Assembly: GCF_003112515.1 (NCBI RefSeq) | Contig: NZ_BEVZ01000007.1 | Location: 124,001 to 188,000 of the forward strand | Direction of reading: 5' to 3' | From: Streptomyces fragilis | GTDB taxonomy: Bacteria; Actinomycetota; Actinomycetes; Streptomycetales; Streptomycetaceae | DNA: 64,000 bases | Part shown: piece by piece, positions 55,037 through 64,000 of the stretch | How positions within the stretch are numbered: position 1 is the stretch's first letter | How the letters are laid out: each line of letters opens with the position of its first letter | The notes under the pieces: model-generated | Databases searched by the model: none | The model's input: only the letters and a program-made list of their open reading frames with translations | Told to the model about the DNA's origin: nothing | Program-made: the position numbers and the translations under genes

Positions 55037-55042
55037 TACCCT
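55037..55042 (+). promoter_or_regulatory. candidate -10 box (TACCCT) for leaderless gntR
   Basis: TACCCT ends 6 bases before the ATG at 55049; no ribosome binding site is present. Confidence 0.45.
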
Positions 55043-55048
55043 GATGCC

Positions 55049-55750
55049 ATGACCGTCCAGGCCCGAGGGCTGCACGCACAGGTACTCGACCGCCTCGGGC
55101 CCGCGATCACCGCGGGGGAGCACCCGCCCGGCAGCGTGCTGCGCACCGACGAGCTCGCCCAGGAGTACGGGGTGTCGAGGTCGGTGATGCGCGAGGCGGT
55201 GCGGGTCCTGGAGTCGATGCAGCTGGTCGCCTCCCGCCGCCGGGTCGGCGTGACGGTGCGGCCGGTGGAGGAGTGGAACGTCTACGACCCGCAGGTCATC
55301 CGCTGGCGGCTGGCCGGCGCCGACCGCGCCCGGCAGCTCCGCTCGCTCACCGTCCTGCGTTCCGCCGTCGAGCCGGCCGCGGCCGGCCTGGCCGCGCGCC
55401 ACGCCTCGCCGGAGCAGTGCGCGGAGCTGACGCGGTGCGCGCTGGGCATGGTGGCCACCTCCCGCGGGCAGCGGCTGGCGGAGTACCTGGTCCACGACGT
55501 GGCCTTCCACCGGGTGATCCTGAGCGCCTCGGGCAACGAGATGTTCGCCCGCCTCGGCGACGTGGTGGCCGAGGTCCTCAGCGGACGCACCCGCCACGAG
55601 GTGATGTTCGAGGACCCGGATCCGGCCGCCGTGACGCTCCACGTGCGCGTGGCGGAGGCGGTCCGCGAGGGCGACGCGGCGGAGGCGGAGCGTCTGACCC
55701 GGGAGATCACCGTGGGCGCACTGCGCGAGCTGGACGTGCTGGCGCCCTGA
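55049..55750 (+). CDS. GntR-family regulator, FadR subfamily
   Basis: 233 residues. The N-terminal winged helix (LAQEYGVSRSVMREAVRVLESM) is joined to a helical FCD effector domain with metal-ligand candidates in DVAFHRVIL and TLHVRVAEAV. It is divergent from gntK and should sense gluconate or a derivative. ATG 55049 keeps the whole fold. Confidence 0.93.
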   Translation: MTVQARGLHAQVLDRLGPAITAGEHPPGSVLRTDELAQEYGVSRSVMREAVRVLESMQLVASRRRVGVTVRPVEEWNVYDPQVIRWRLAGADRARQLRSLTVLRSAVEPAAAGLAARHASPEQCAELTRCALGMVATSRGQRLAEYLVHDVAFHRVILSASGNEMFARLGDVVAEVLSGRTRHEVMFEDPDPAAVTLHVRVAEAVREGDAAEAERLTREITVGALRELDVLAP

Positions 55751-55903
55751 CCGCGACGGCGCGCGGAGGCCCGCGGACCCGCGCGAAGGTACACGGCGAC
55801 GGAAGTTGTTCCCGTCACGTTGGGTTCCGGCTATGGACGGCATACCGACCGGTCGGCATCATGATCTGGTGTCTTCGTCGTCGTCGCCCGAAGGAGCTCG
55901 AGA

Positions 55904-56929
55904 ATGAGCCGCCCCGACCATCCGCCAGGCCTCGATCCGGTCCGGCTGCGCGATCTGCTCGAGCGCGAGCGGCCCGGCCTGCTGCAGGGTGAGCTGTCCG
56001 CCCGCCTCATCGAGGGCGGCCGGTCGAACCTCACCTACCACGTCACCGACGGCGTCGGCCGCTGGGTGGTCCGCCGTCCGCCGCTGGGGCACGTGCTGGC
56101 CACCGCGCACGACATGCGCCGTGAGCACCGGGTGATCAGCGCCCTGCACCCGACGGCCGTGCCGGTGCCCGCCCCGGTCCTGTTCTGCGAGGACGAGGAG
56201 GTGCTGGGCGCGCCGTTCTACGTGATGGAGTTCGTCGCCGGCACGCCGTACCGGACCGCGGAGCAGCTCGCCCCGCTCGGCCCCGGGCGCACCCGTGAGG
56301 CAGTGCTGGGGCTGGTCGACACGCTCGTGGAGCTGCACGCGCTGGACCCGGAGGCGATCGCCCTGGGCGACTTCGGACGCCCCGAGGGCTTCCTGGAGCG
56401 CCAGCTGCGCCGCTGGGGCAAGCAGCTGGCCGCCTCCCGCAGCCGCGAGCTGCCCGGCATCGACGAGCTGCACGCCGCGCTGGGCGCCCGGCTGCCGGAC
56501 TCCCCCGCGCCCGCCGTGGTGCACGGCGACTACCGCCTGGACAACGTGCTGATCGGCGATGACGACCGGATCAAGGCCGTCCTGGACTGGGAGATGTCCA
56601 CCCTGGGCGACCCGCTGACCGACCTCGGCCTGCTGGTCATGTACAGCACGCCGCACGGGCTGCCGGGCTCCCCCGTCTCCACCACCGCCGAGGCCGCGGG
56701 ACACCCCGCGCCGTCCGAGCTGGTGGAGCGGTACGCGGCGCTGTCCGGCCGCGACGTGTCGGCCGTCTCCTGGTACACGGCCTTCGCCTGGTTCAAGCTC
56801 GCGGTGATCCTCGAGGGCATCCACTACCGCTACACGCTCGGCCAGACCGTCGGCGGCGGCTTCGACCGCATCGGCGACCTGGTGCCCTACTTCATCGAGC
56901 AAGGCCTCACCACTCTGCAGGAAGGCTGA
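55904..56929 (+). CDS. APH-type kinase, ACAD10/LvaA-like
   Basis: 341 residues of the aminoglycoside-phosphotransferase fold. VVHGDYRLDNVLIG is the catalytic loop with Asp, and VLDWEMSTLGDPLTDLG carries the metal-binding Asp. This is the subgroup found fused to acyl-CoA dehydrogenase in ACAD10/11 or paired with it in bacteria, where it phosphorylates the 4-hydroxyl of 4-hydroxyacyl-CoA (P. putida LvaA). ATG 55904. It is two bases from the acyl-CoA dehydrogenase gene, so the two are coupled. Confidence 0.9.
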   Translation: MSRPDHPPGLDPVRLRDLLERERPGLLQGELSARLIEGGRSNLTYHVTDGVGRWVVRRPPLGHVLATAHDMRREHRVISALHPTAVPVPAPVLFCEDEEVLGAPFYVMEFVAGTPYRTAEQLAPLGPGRTREAVLGLVDTLVELHALDPEAIALGDFGRPEGFLERQLRRWGKQLAASRSRELPGIDELHAALGARLPDSPAPAVVHGDYRLDNVLIGDDDRIKAVLDWEMSTLGDPLTDLGLLVMYSTPHGLPGSPVSTTAEAAGHPAPSELVERYAALSGRDVSAVSWYTAFAWFKLAVILEGIHYRYTLGQTVGGGFDRIGDLVPYFIEQGLTTLQEG

Positions 56930-56931
56930 TC

Positions 56932-58146
<1,215 letters not shown>

Positions 58147-58157
58147 GCGCACGGACC

Positions 58158-58205
58158 AAGGCGCGGGGCGGGGACGAGATCGATCTCGTCCCCGCCCCGC
58201 GCCTT
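58158..58205. terminator. 24-bp perfect palindrome between convergent units
   Basis: Arms 58158-58181 and 58182-58205 are perfectly complementary and the plus strand runs into TTT. It closes both the dehydrogenase transcript and the TetR gene. Confidence 0.9.
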
Positions 58206-58216
58206 TCGGCCGTCCC

Positions 58217-58810
58217 TCAGGGCCGCAGCGCGCGCAGCAGCAGGTCCGCCAGGTGGTCGGCCACCTCGCGGGGGCTCAGCGGTCCGTTGGGCCGGTACCA
58301 CGTCGACAGGTGGTGGATGGAGCCGAAGTGGTAGTCGACCACCAGGCTGGCCGGGGTGGCGCGGGAGAAGACGCCCGCCTCCTGGCCCTCCTCGATGAGC
58401 CCCTTGAACTGCTCGTGGTAGCGCCGCCGCTCGGCCCGCACCTGCTTGTTCTTCTCCGGGCTGAGGTGGTGGATCGACTGAAAGAAGATCGACGCGTCGT
58501 CGAGGTTCTCGATGGTCGTCACCACCACGTCGGCGGCCGCCTCGCGCAGCCGCCGGTCCACCGGGGCGTCCAGCCGGGCGAAGTGGTCCAGCCGCTCCTG
58601 CTGGAGCCGCAGCACCCGGGCGTAGACCTCGTGGAGCAGGTCCTCCTTGGAGCCGAAGTAGTGGTACAGCGCGCCCTTGGTGACGCCGGCCGCCTCCACG
58701 ATCTCCTGCACGGAGGTGCGGTCGTAGCCGCGCTCCGCGAAGAGGCGGGTGGCGGCGGCCAGCAGCCGCTGGGGAACGGGCGTGCCGTCTCCGTCCGTCG
58801 TCCTGGCCAT
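58217..58810 (-). CDS. TetR-family regulator
   Basis: 197 residues. A TetR helix-turn-helix at the N-terminus (TSVQEIVEAAGVTKGALYHY) and a helical ligand domain with the FadR/KstR2-like SSPEKNKQ-type middle (HHLSPEKNKQVRAERRRY). ATG 58810. It follows the acyl-CoA synthetase gene by 50 bases on the same strand and probably controls the surrounding acyl-CoA genes in response to an acyl-CoA. Confidence 0.93.
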   Translation of the reverse strand: MARTTDGDGTPVPQRLLAAATRLFAERGYDRTSVQEIVEAAGVTKGALYHYFGSKEDLLHEVYARVLRLQQERLDHFARLDAPVDRRLREAAADVVVTTIENLDDASIFFQSIHHLSPEKNKQVRAERRRYHEQFKGLIEEGQEAGVFSRATPASLVVDYHFGSIHHLSTWYRPNGPLSPREVADHLADLLLRALRP

Positions 58811-58860
58811 CGTGCCGCCACCTGTCCTTCCGTTTCCTTCGTCGTACGCGTGTGCGGGAA

Positions 58861-60516
58861 CTACTTCGCTCGCAGTTCCCTGCGCAGGATCTTGCCAGTC
58901 GCCGTCTTCGGCAGGTCGGGCAGGATCTCGACCAGCCGCGGGTACTTGTACGCGGCCAGGCGCTCCTTGCAGTATGCGGCGAGGTCCTCGCCGGTGGCCT
59001 CGGCCCCCGGGCGCAGCGAGATGTACGCCTTCACCGTCTCCCCGCGGTAGCCGTCGGGGACGCCGACCACGGCCGCCTCGCGTACCGCCGGGTGGGTGTA
59101 GAGCACGTCCTCGACCTCGCGCGGCCACACCTTGAAGCCGGAGGCGTTGATCATGTCCTTCTTGCGGTCGACGACGTACAGCCAGCCCTGCTCGTCCATG
59201 AAGCCGATGTCGCCGGTGCGCAGCTCGCCGTCGGGGAAGGTCTCGGCGGTGGCCTCGGGGCGGCGCCAGTAGCCGGGGACGACCTGCGGGCCCTTGACGA
59301 CGATCTCGCCCTGCTCGCCGAAGGGGACCTCCTGGCCCTGGTCGTCCAGGATGCGCACCACGGTGTCGGCGCCGGGGACGCCGACGGCCAGGGTGCCGGA
59401 GACCGGGTCGACGGGGGCCCGCAGGCCTCCGGTGACCGAGGCGCAGGGGGCGCTGCACTCGGTGAGCCCGTAGCCGTTCTGGATGTACGGGCCGAAGGCG
59501 GCCTCGAACTTGTCCACGAGCGCGGGCGGCAGCGGGGCGCCGCCGGAGGAGATCTGCGCGAAGGAGGTGAAGTGGTCGCGGCCGACCGACGGGTGGGCGG
59601 CCAGCGCCATGAAGGCGGTGGACGGGCCGACGGTGTAGGCCGGGCGGTGCTCGGTGAAGGCGTCCAGGACCACGCCGGCCTCGAAGCGGTAGGCGAGCAC
59701 CAGGCTGCCGGCGCTGTTCAGGGCGGCCAGGAACTGGCAGACCATGCCGGTGATGTGGAAGAGCGGGGCGAGCGCGAAGTAGGCGGCGTGCTCGGGCAGT
59801 CCGAGGCCGGTGGCCTGGCGCTCGGCGTTGTACATCAGGTTGCCGTGGGTGTTGGTGGCGCCCTTGGGGGTGCCGCTGGTGCCCGAGGTGTAGCTGATCA
59901 GCGCGATGTCCTGGGGGCCGGTCTCGCGGCCCTCGGGCGCGGGGTGGCCGGCCCGGGCGGCCTCGGTGAGGTCCTCCGCGTCGGCGGCCACGGGCAGCCG
60001 CTCGAAGTCGAGGACGCGCTTGTCGTCGCGGCTCTGGAAGTCCAGCTCGCAGGCGGTGAGGGCGAACTCGACGGGGGTGCCGTCGGCGGCGTCGCGCAGG
60101 TAGGCCTCCCAGGCGCGGTCGGAGCAGATCAGCGCCCTGACCTCGCCGTCGGTGAGGACGTGCCTGACCTCTCCGGTCTTGTACATGGGGTTGACCGGCA
60201 GCACGATCGCGCCGGCCTTCCACGCGCCCAGGACGGCGAGCACGAAGGCCGGGGAGTTCTGCAGCAGCACGGCGACCCGGTCGCCCTTGGCGACGCCGCG
60301 GGCGGCGAGGCGGCCGGCCACCGAGTCGGTGAGCGCGTCGACCTCGCGGTAGGTCAGGCGGCCGTCGAAGTAGGTGAGGAAGGTCTCGTCCGCGCGGGTG
60401 GCCAGGGCGCGCTCCAGGGCGTGCACCGCGCCGGCCGGCGGGGTGAGGGGGGCCTTCTGAGCGTCGGTCAGAAGGGCCAGCCAGGGCTTGGCCGCGTACC
60501 GGGATTCGGTCGTCAT
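58861..60516 (-). CDS. acyl-CoA synthetase (AMP-binding)
   Basis: 551 residues of the ANL superfamily. SYTSGTSGTPKG is the P-loop (A3), GYGLTECSAP is A5, GELRTGDIGF is A7 and KTATGKILRREL holds the catalytic Lys of A10. It activates a fatty or short-chain acid to its CoA ester. ATG 60516 overlaps the SDR stop (ATGA), so translation is coupled. The much longer frame through the SDR is rejected. Confidence 0.94.
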   Translation of the reverse strand: MTTESRYAAKPWLALLTDAQKAPLTPPAGAVHALERALATRADETFLTYFDGRLTYREVDALTDSVAGRLAARGVAKGDRVAVLLQNSPAFVLAVLGAWKAGAIVLPVNPMYKTGEVRHVLTDGEVRALICSDRAWEAYLRDAADGTPVEFALTACELDFQSRDDKRVLDFERLPVAADAEDLTEAARAGHPAPEGRETGPQDIALISYTSGTSGTPKGATNTHGNLMYNAERQATGLGLPEHAAYFALAPLFHITGMVCQFLAALNSAGSLVLAYRFEAGVVLDAFTEHRPAYTVGPSTAFMALAAHPSVGRDHFTSFAQISSGGAPLPPALVDKFEAAFGPYIQNGYGLTECSAPCASVTGGLRAPVDPVSGTLAVGVPGADTVVRILDDQGQEVPFGEQGEIVVKGPQVVPGYWRRPEATAETFPDGELRTGDIGFMDEQGWLYVVDRKKDMINASGFKVWPREVEDVLYTHPAVREAAVVGVPDGYRGETVKAYISLRPGAEATGEDLAAYCKERLAAYKYPRLVEILPDLPKTATGKILRRELRAK

Positions 60517-61280
60517 CGGATGCTCTCCCACTTCTGGTGCAGACGGTTCATGTGCGTCAGCCAGCGCTCCGGGTCGGCCGCCCGGGCCGCGTAGTACTCG
60601 GCGACCTCCGGGTGCGGGAGGATCAGGAAGCGGTCCTCCGCGATGCCCTTGAAGAGGGCGTCGGCCACGTCCTCGGGCTCGATCGCGGTGGGGGCGAGGA
60701 CCAGGTCGCCCGCGCTGCCGGAGCCGGCCAGCATGTCGGTGCGCACGCCCTGGGGGCAGATCGCGTGCACCTTGATCCCGCGGTGGCGGTAGGTGAGCGA
60801 GAGCCATTCCGCGTGGGCGTAGGCGGCGTGCTTGGTGGCGCTGTAGGGGGCAGCGCCGATCATGGTGAGCAGGCCGGCCGCGGAGACGGTGGCCACGAAG
60901 CGGCCCCCGCCGCGCTCCAGCCACTCGGGCACCAGGGCGCGGGCGGCGCGTACGTGCGCCATCACGTTGACGTCCCAGGCGCGCTCCCACGCCTCGTCGT
61001 CCGGGGCGAGGCTGCCGTCGCTGCCGGCGATGCCGGCGTTGGCGCAGAAGACGTCGATCCCCCCGCCCAGGGCCTCGCGGGCGGGCTCCAGCACCGCCGA
61101 GGCGTCTCCCGGGACGGCCGTGGCGCCGATCTCCCCCGCCACCGCCTGCGCCTTGTCCGCGTCCAGGTCGTTGACCACGACCCGGGCCCCCTCGGCGACG
61201 AAGCGCCGGGCCATCGCGGCTCCGATGCCGCCCCCCGCCCCGGTGACGACGACACGGGCATCTCGCACGGCTTCCACCAT
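60513..61280 (-). CDS. short-chain dehydrogenase/reductase
   Basis: 255 residues. A GAGGGIGAA dinucleotide loop (14-22), NAG (80-82 region, CANAGIAG), Ser in TVSAAG and the YSATK active site are intact. It oxidises or reduces an alcohol/ketone with NAD(P). Start GTG or ATG at 61280. It is the first gene of an SDR, synthetase, TetR unit. Confidence 0.93.
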   Translation of the reverse strand: MVEAVRDARVVVTGAGGGIGAAMARRFVAEGARVVVNDLDADKAQAVAGEIGATAVPGDASAVLEPAREALGGGIDVFCANAGIAGSDGSLAPDDEAWERAWDVNVMAHVRAARALVPEWLERGGGRFVATVSAAGLLTMIGAAPYSATKHAAYAHAEWLSLTYRHRGIKVHAICPQGVRTDMLAGSGSAGDLVLAPTAIEPEDVADALFKGIAEDRFLILPHPEVAEYYAARAADPERWLTHMNRLHQKWESIR

Positions 61281-61526
61281 CGGTTACCTCCGGCACGACG
61301 TGACACGGCGCTGTCGCCGCTGACTGCGGCGTCAGACTAACCGGTCGGTATGTTGCGCGGAAGGGGTAGCGCAGGGCCGTTCGGGGACATCGGGCCCGCG
61401 CGGGGGGTGGACCAACTCCCGCGTGGGCATGACACTCGGCACCGGCCGCCCCACAAGGGCGCCGCGGCACCGTCCGTCAGCGAGAAGAGCCGGGCACCAC
61501 CCCACGATCCACGGAGGTCACGCACC

Positions 61527-62801
61527 ATGAGACTGTCCAGACGAGGCCTGCTCACCGCCGCCACGGCAGCCCTGTCCGCCACCGCGGCCGGCGCCGCGCA
61601 GGCGGCCGAGCCCTCCGCGCCGCCGGTCGGCGACACCCCGCCCTCGGGCGGGCGGCCGCTGCGCACCGGGTTCGAGCGCCTCGTCGCGGACGGGTACGCG
61701 CCGCTCGCCGGCCGGAAGGTCGGCGTCGTCACCAACCCGACGGGCATCACCCGCGACGCCACGCACATCGTCGACGTGATGCACGCCGACGACCGGGTCG
61801 ACCTGACGGCGGTCTTCGGGCCCGAGCACGGCTTCCGCGGCACCGCGCAGGCCGGCGGCTCCGAGGGCTTCTACGAGGACCCCGCCACCGGGCTCCCGGT
61901 GTACGACACCTACCTCAAGAGCGGCCAGGCGCTGGCGGGCGTCTTCACCGCCTCGGGCGTGGACACCGTGGTCTTCGACATCCAGGACGCAGGCGCCCGC
62001 TTCTACACCTACATCTGGACCCTGTACGACTGCATGGAGGCCGCCGCCCTGGCCGGCAAGCGGTTCGTGGTGCTGGACCGGCCCAACCCGGTGTCCGGCC
62101 GCTCGGCCGAAGGTCCGGTGATGCACCCGCAGTTCGCCACCTTCGTCGGCCGCAAGCCGATCTCCCAGCAGCACGGCATGACGGTGGCGGAGCTGGCCCT
62201 GCTCTTCAACGGGGAGTTCCTGTCCACCCCGGTGGAACTGGAGACGGTCCGGATGACCGGGTGGCGGCGCGACGAGTTCTACGACGCCTCCGGGCTGCCG
62301 TGGGTGCCGCCGAGTCCCAACATGCCGACCCCGGACACCGCGCTGGTCTACCCGGGCACCTGCCTCTTCGAGGGCACCAACCTTTCCGAGGGCCGCGGCA
62401 CCACCCGCCCCTTCGAACTGCTGGGCGCGCCGGGCGTCGACGGGTCCTGGGCGGCGGCAGCCAACGAACTGGGCCTGCCCGGCGTCCGGTTCAGGGAGGC
62501 GTATTTCCAGCCGACCTTCAGCAAGTATTCCGGCCAGACCGTCGGCGGCGTCCAGGTCCACGTGCACGACCGCGCCGCGTTCGAGCCGGTGCGCACCGGC
62601 ATCGGCCTGCTGATCACCGCCCGGGCCACCTGGAGCGGCTTCGCCTGGCGCGCGGACAACTGGATCGACAAGCTCACCGGCTCGACCGGGGTCCGCGACC
62701 GGATCGACGCGGGCGCCGGCCTCGACGAGGTGGTGGCCGGCTGGCGGGACGAACTGGCCGCCTTCCGCGCCACCCGGAAGCGGTATCTCCTGTACCGCTG
62801 A
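61527..62801 (+). CDS. NamZ-like exo-beta-N-acetylmuramidase (DUF1343), Tat-exported
   Basis: 424 residues. The N-terminal signal MRLSRRGLLTAATAAL has the twin arginine pair followed by a hydrophobic stretch and an AQA cleavage site, so export via Tat is expected. The mature part is a full DUF1343 domain (VVTNPTGITRDATHIVD, FGPEHGFRG, DIQDAGARFYTY, ERPNP-type DRPNPVSG). Characterised NamZ releases N-acetylmuramic acid from peptidoglycan fragments. ATG 61527 has GGAGGT upstream. Confidence 0.93.
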   Translation: MRLSRRGLLTAATAALSATAAGAAQAAEPSAPPVGDTPPSGGRPLRTGFERLVADGYAPLAGRKVGVVTNPTGITRDATHIVDVMHADDRVDLTAVFGPEHGFRGTAQAGGSEGFYEDPATGLPVYDTYLKSGQALAGVFTASGVDTVVFDIQDAGARFYTYIWTLYDCMEAAALAGKRFVVLDRPNPVSGRSAEGPVMHPQFATFVGRKPISQQHGMTVAELALLFNGEFLSTPVELETVRMTGWRRDEFYDASGLPWVPPSPNMPTPDTALVYPGTCLFEGTNLSEGRGTTRPFELLGAPGVDGSWAAAANELGLPGVRFREAYFQPTFSKYSGQTVGGVQVHVHDRAAFEPVRTGIGLLITARATWSGFAWRADNWIDKLTGSTGVRDRIDAGAGLDEVVAGWRDELAAFRATRKRYLLYR

Positions 62802-62816
62802 GCCGGGTTGACGGAC

Positions 62817-62850
62817 ACGGGCGGGCCGCGGACCGACGCGGCCCGCCCGT
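62817..62850 (+). terminator. terminator of the NamZ-like gene
   Basis: A perfect 14-bp stem (62817-62830 with 62837-62850) and 6-base loop 15 bases past the stop, followed by a T-rich TCTGTT. Confidence 0.75.
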
Positions 62851-63049
62851 TCTGTTCGCTCTTGTCGCGCATAGTCCCGCCGTCAACAGGAACCCGCATA
62901 GGTGTGTCGTCCCGCTTATGGCAGACCCCGGCCGAACCGATGGAGCCGGTTGGGCGGTCGGCACGTCCCATCGGCGACAGCCTTGCGGGGACGCCGAGTT
63001 GGACGACGTTGGACAGCAGTCGAGGGCACGTGCGACGGAGGTACGGTCG

Positions 63050-63655
63050 ATGGCGGGATTCCGGAGTCTGGCGAGACAAGTGCGTGACCAGCGGTGCGAC
63101 CTGGCGTTGCGGCGGTACTCGCTGCGCAAGTGCCTGGAGAGGTTCGCGCCCTACGGCCACCGGGCGACCTGGGACCACCTGTGCGTCACCTGGGGGTTCG
63201 GCCCGGAGGACCGGTCCCCCGATCCGCGCCGGCTGGTGGGCGCGGTGGCGGAGCTGGAGCAGGCCCGGGAGATCTGGCTGCGCTACGAGGTGGCCTTCGC
63301 GCAGCGGCGGCGCCGGGAGAAGCACGACGGTCTGCGCCGGCCCGGGTCGGTGGACGACTGGCACCGCAGGACCTGGGGCGGGTTCGGGATCGCCTGGTGC
63401 GACGATCCCCGCGTCCACCCCGCGGACCCGCTGCCGGAGGTGCTGCGCCGGCTGATCGGGGCACTGGAGCGGGAGCCGGGGAGGAGCTGCCCGGTCTGCG
63501 GCGACGAGGACCTGGCCTGGCGTCACGGCATGAACCACGAGCCGTCCAGCGGACCGGTGTGCGTCGGGTGCGGGATCCTCGTCCCGCTGCCGGTGCTCAC
63601 TCCGGAGGCCGTGGAGACGGCGCGGCGGGGACGGCGGCAGCTGGCCGCCGTGTGA
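63050..63655 (+). CDS. hypothetical protein with zinc-ribbon-like Cys pairs
   Basis: 201 residues, basic. The C-terminal part has CPVCGDEDLAW and, further on, CVGCG: two C-x2-C pairs, plausibly a zinc ribbon. The middle has Trp-rich segments (RYEVAFAQRRRREKH, WHRRTWGGFG) without a family I recognise. ATG 63050 has GGAGGT 8 bases upstream. It is convergent with a TM2 protein gene. Confidence 0.75.
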   Translation: MAGFRSLARQVRDQRCDLALRRYSLRKCLERFAPYGHRATWDHLCVTWGFGPEDRSPDPRRLVGAVAELEQAREIWLRYEVAFAQRRRREKHDGLRRPGSVDDWHRRTWGGFGIAWCDDPRVHPADPLPEVLRRLIGALEREPGRSCPVCGDEDLAWRHGMNHEPSSGPVCVGCGILVPLPVLTPEAVETARRGRRQLAAV

Positions 63656-63715
63656 CGGCACGTCCGCGCCGCCCTCGGCGGCGGGCGCCGCGAGGGGCGT
63701 CCGCCGCCGGGGCCT

Positions 63716-63787
63716 GTCCGTGCCCGCGCGGGAGCGGCGGTCCGTGCTCGCGCCGGACCGGCGGTCCGTGCCCGCGCGGGAGCGGCA
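63716..63787. repeat. three tandem 24-base units
   Basis: Units 63716-63739, 63740-63763 and 63764-63787; the outer two are identical but for the last base, the middle one differs at about four positions. Each has a CCCGCGCGGG-like palindrome. The block ends 4 bases from the TM2 stop codon. Confidence 0.75.
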
Positions 63788-63791
63788 GGGA

Positions 63792-64000
63792 TCAGCCGCG
63801 GAGCGGGCGGCCCTGCGCGTCGGTGTGGTCGCCGGCCAGCAGCAGGATGCCGTCGACCAGCGACCAGATCCCGAGGCCGCCACAGGTGAAGAGCTGCGCG
63901 AGGGCGATGCCGACGTGGCCGGTGTAGAACCGGCCGACCCCGAAGCCGCCGAGGAAGAGCTGCAGCAGACCGGCGGCCAGCTTCGACTTGTCCGAGTAGG
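63792..64000 (-). CDS. TM2-domain membrane protein, C-terminal fragment
   Basis: The last 68 codons of a gene cut by the right window edge. It reads YSDKSKLAAGLLQLFLGGFG, then VGRFYTGHVGIALAQ and GIWSLVDGILLLAGD: two membrane helices with the Gly/Arg/Phe-Tyr turn of the TM2 family. The protein has no known function; the N-terminal part is outside the window. Stop TGA at 63792-63794 (minus strand). Confidence 0.85.
   Translation of the reverse strand, partial: YSDKSKLAAGLLQLFLGGFGVGRFYTGHVGIALAQLFTCGGLGIWSLVDGILLLAGDHTDAQGRPLRG

Noticed and set aside
55904-56929. The APH-fold protein as an antibiotic-resistance kinase.
   Set aside because: Its coupling to an acyl-CoA dehydrogenase and the ACAD10-type motifs point to acyl-CoA metabolism instead of aminoglycoside modification.
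63716-63787. Tandem repeats as a CRISPR array.
   Set aside because: The units are contiguous with no spacers, and no cas genes are present.

Overview
The window is 64 kb of very GC-rich, gene-dense DNA that reads as the chromosome core of a Streptomyces or close relative. The evidence is the complete Pup-proteasome locus, mycothiol synthesis (mshC), two chaplins with a sortase signal, twin-arginine translocase genes, PafB/PafC, frequent GTG starts, and strong GC hairpins between most transcription units. No insertion sequence, prophage, CRISPR array or rRNA was seen. One tRNA (Leu, anticodon GAG) is present.

Layout. 1-8.2 kb: end of an RluA-type pseudouridine synthase, an Mtr4/HelY-like helicase, a diacylglycerol-kinase-like enzyme, tatC, tatA, and the PafB/PafC DNA-damage regulators, with a repetitive 53-codon frame between pafB and pafC. 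8.4-19.7 kb: two FKBP prolyl isomerases, pafA (Pup ligase) downstream of an MFS exporter with a divergent LacI-type regulator, then prcA, prcB, pup, dop and the ARC/Mpa ATPase. 19.9-29.9 kb: a secreted protein, TrmI, a site-2 protease, a RecB-like Fe-S nuclease, an orphan response regulator, two paralogous solute-binding lipoproteins without permeases, and a HAD phosphatase. 30-38.7 kb: metH, glpF-glpK, a PAC2 protein and mshC. 38.9-41.0 kb: a conserved three-gene set of unknown function (kinase-like, DUF3090, histidine phosphatase). 41.1-54.9 kb: corA, tRNA-Leu, an M20 peptidase, short and long chaplins, small conserved proteins, a RecD2-like helicase that has lost its ATPase motifs, an aldo/keto reductase, an F420-type oxidoreductase, a ferritin-like protein, a YchJ-like protein, a NUDIX hydrolase, and gluconate uptake (GntP permease, gluconokinase, GntR). 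55.9-61.3 kb: an APH-type kinase, an acyl-CoA dehydrogenase, a TetR regulator, an acyl-CoA synthetase and an SDR. 61.5-64 kb: a Tat-exported NamZ-like muramidase, a zinc-ribbon protein and a truncated TM2 protein.

How the genes work together. ARC unfolds pupylated proteins and its C-terminal Gln-Tyr-Leu can dock on PrcA/PrcB. Pup ends in Gln, so Dop must deamidate it before PafA can ligate it. pup and arc share an identical 10-base promoter element, and prcB has a one-base variant. The kinase/dehydrogenase/synthetase/SDR set at 55.9-61.3 kb matches the enzyme types of the levulinate (4-hydroxyacid) degradation pathway. Seven genes have a TANNNT box 6-7 bases before the start codon and no ribosome binding site, suggesting leaderless mRNAs. 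The strongest leads for new biology are the three-gene kinase/phosphatase set beside mshC, the 4-hydroxyacid-type module, the dead RecD2-like protein, and the in-frame repeat ORF between pafB and pafC.
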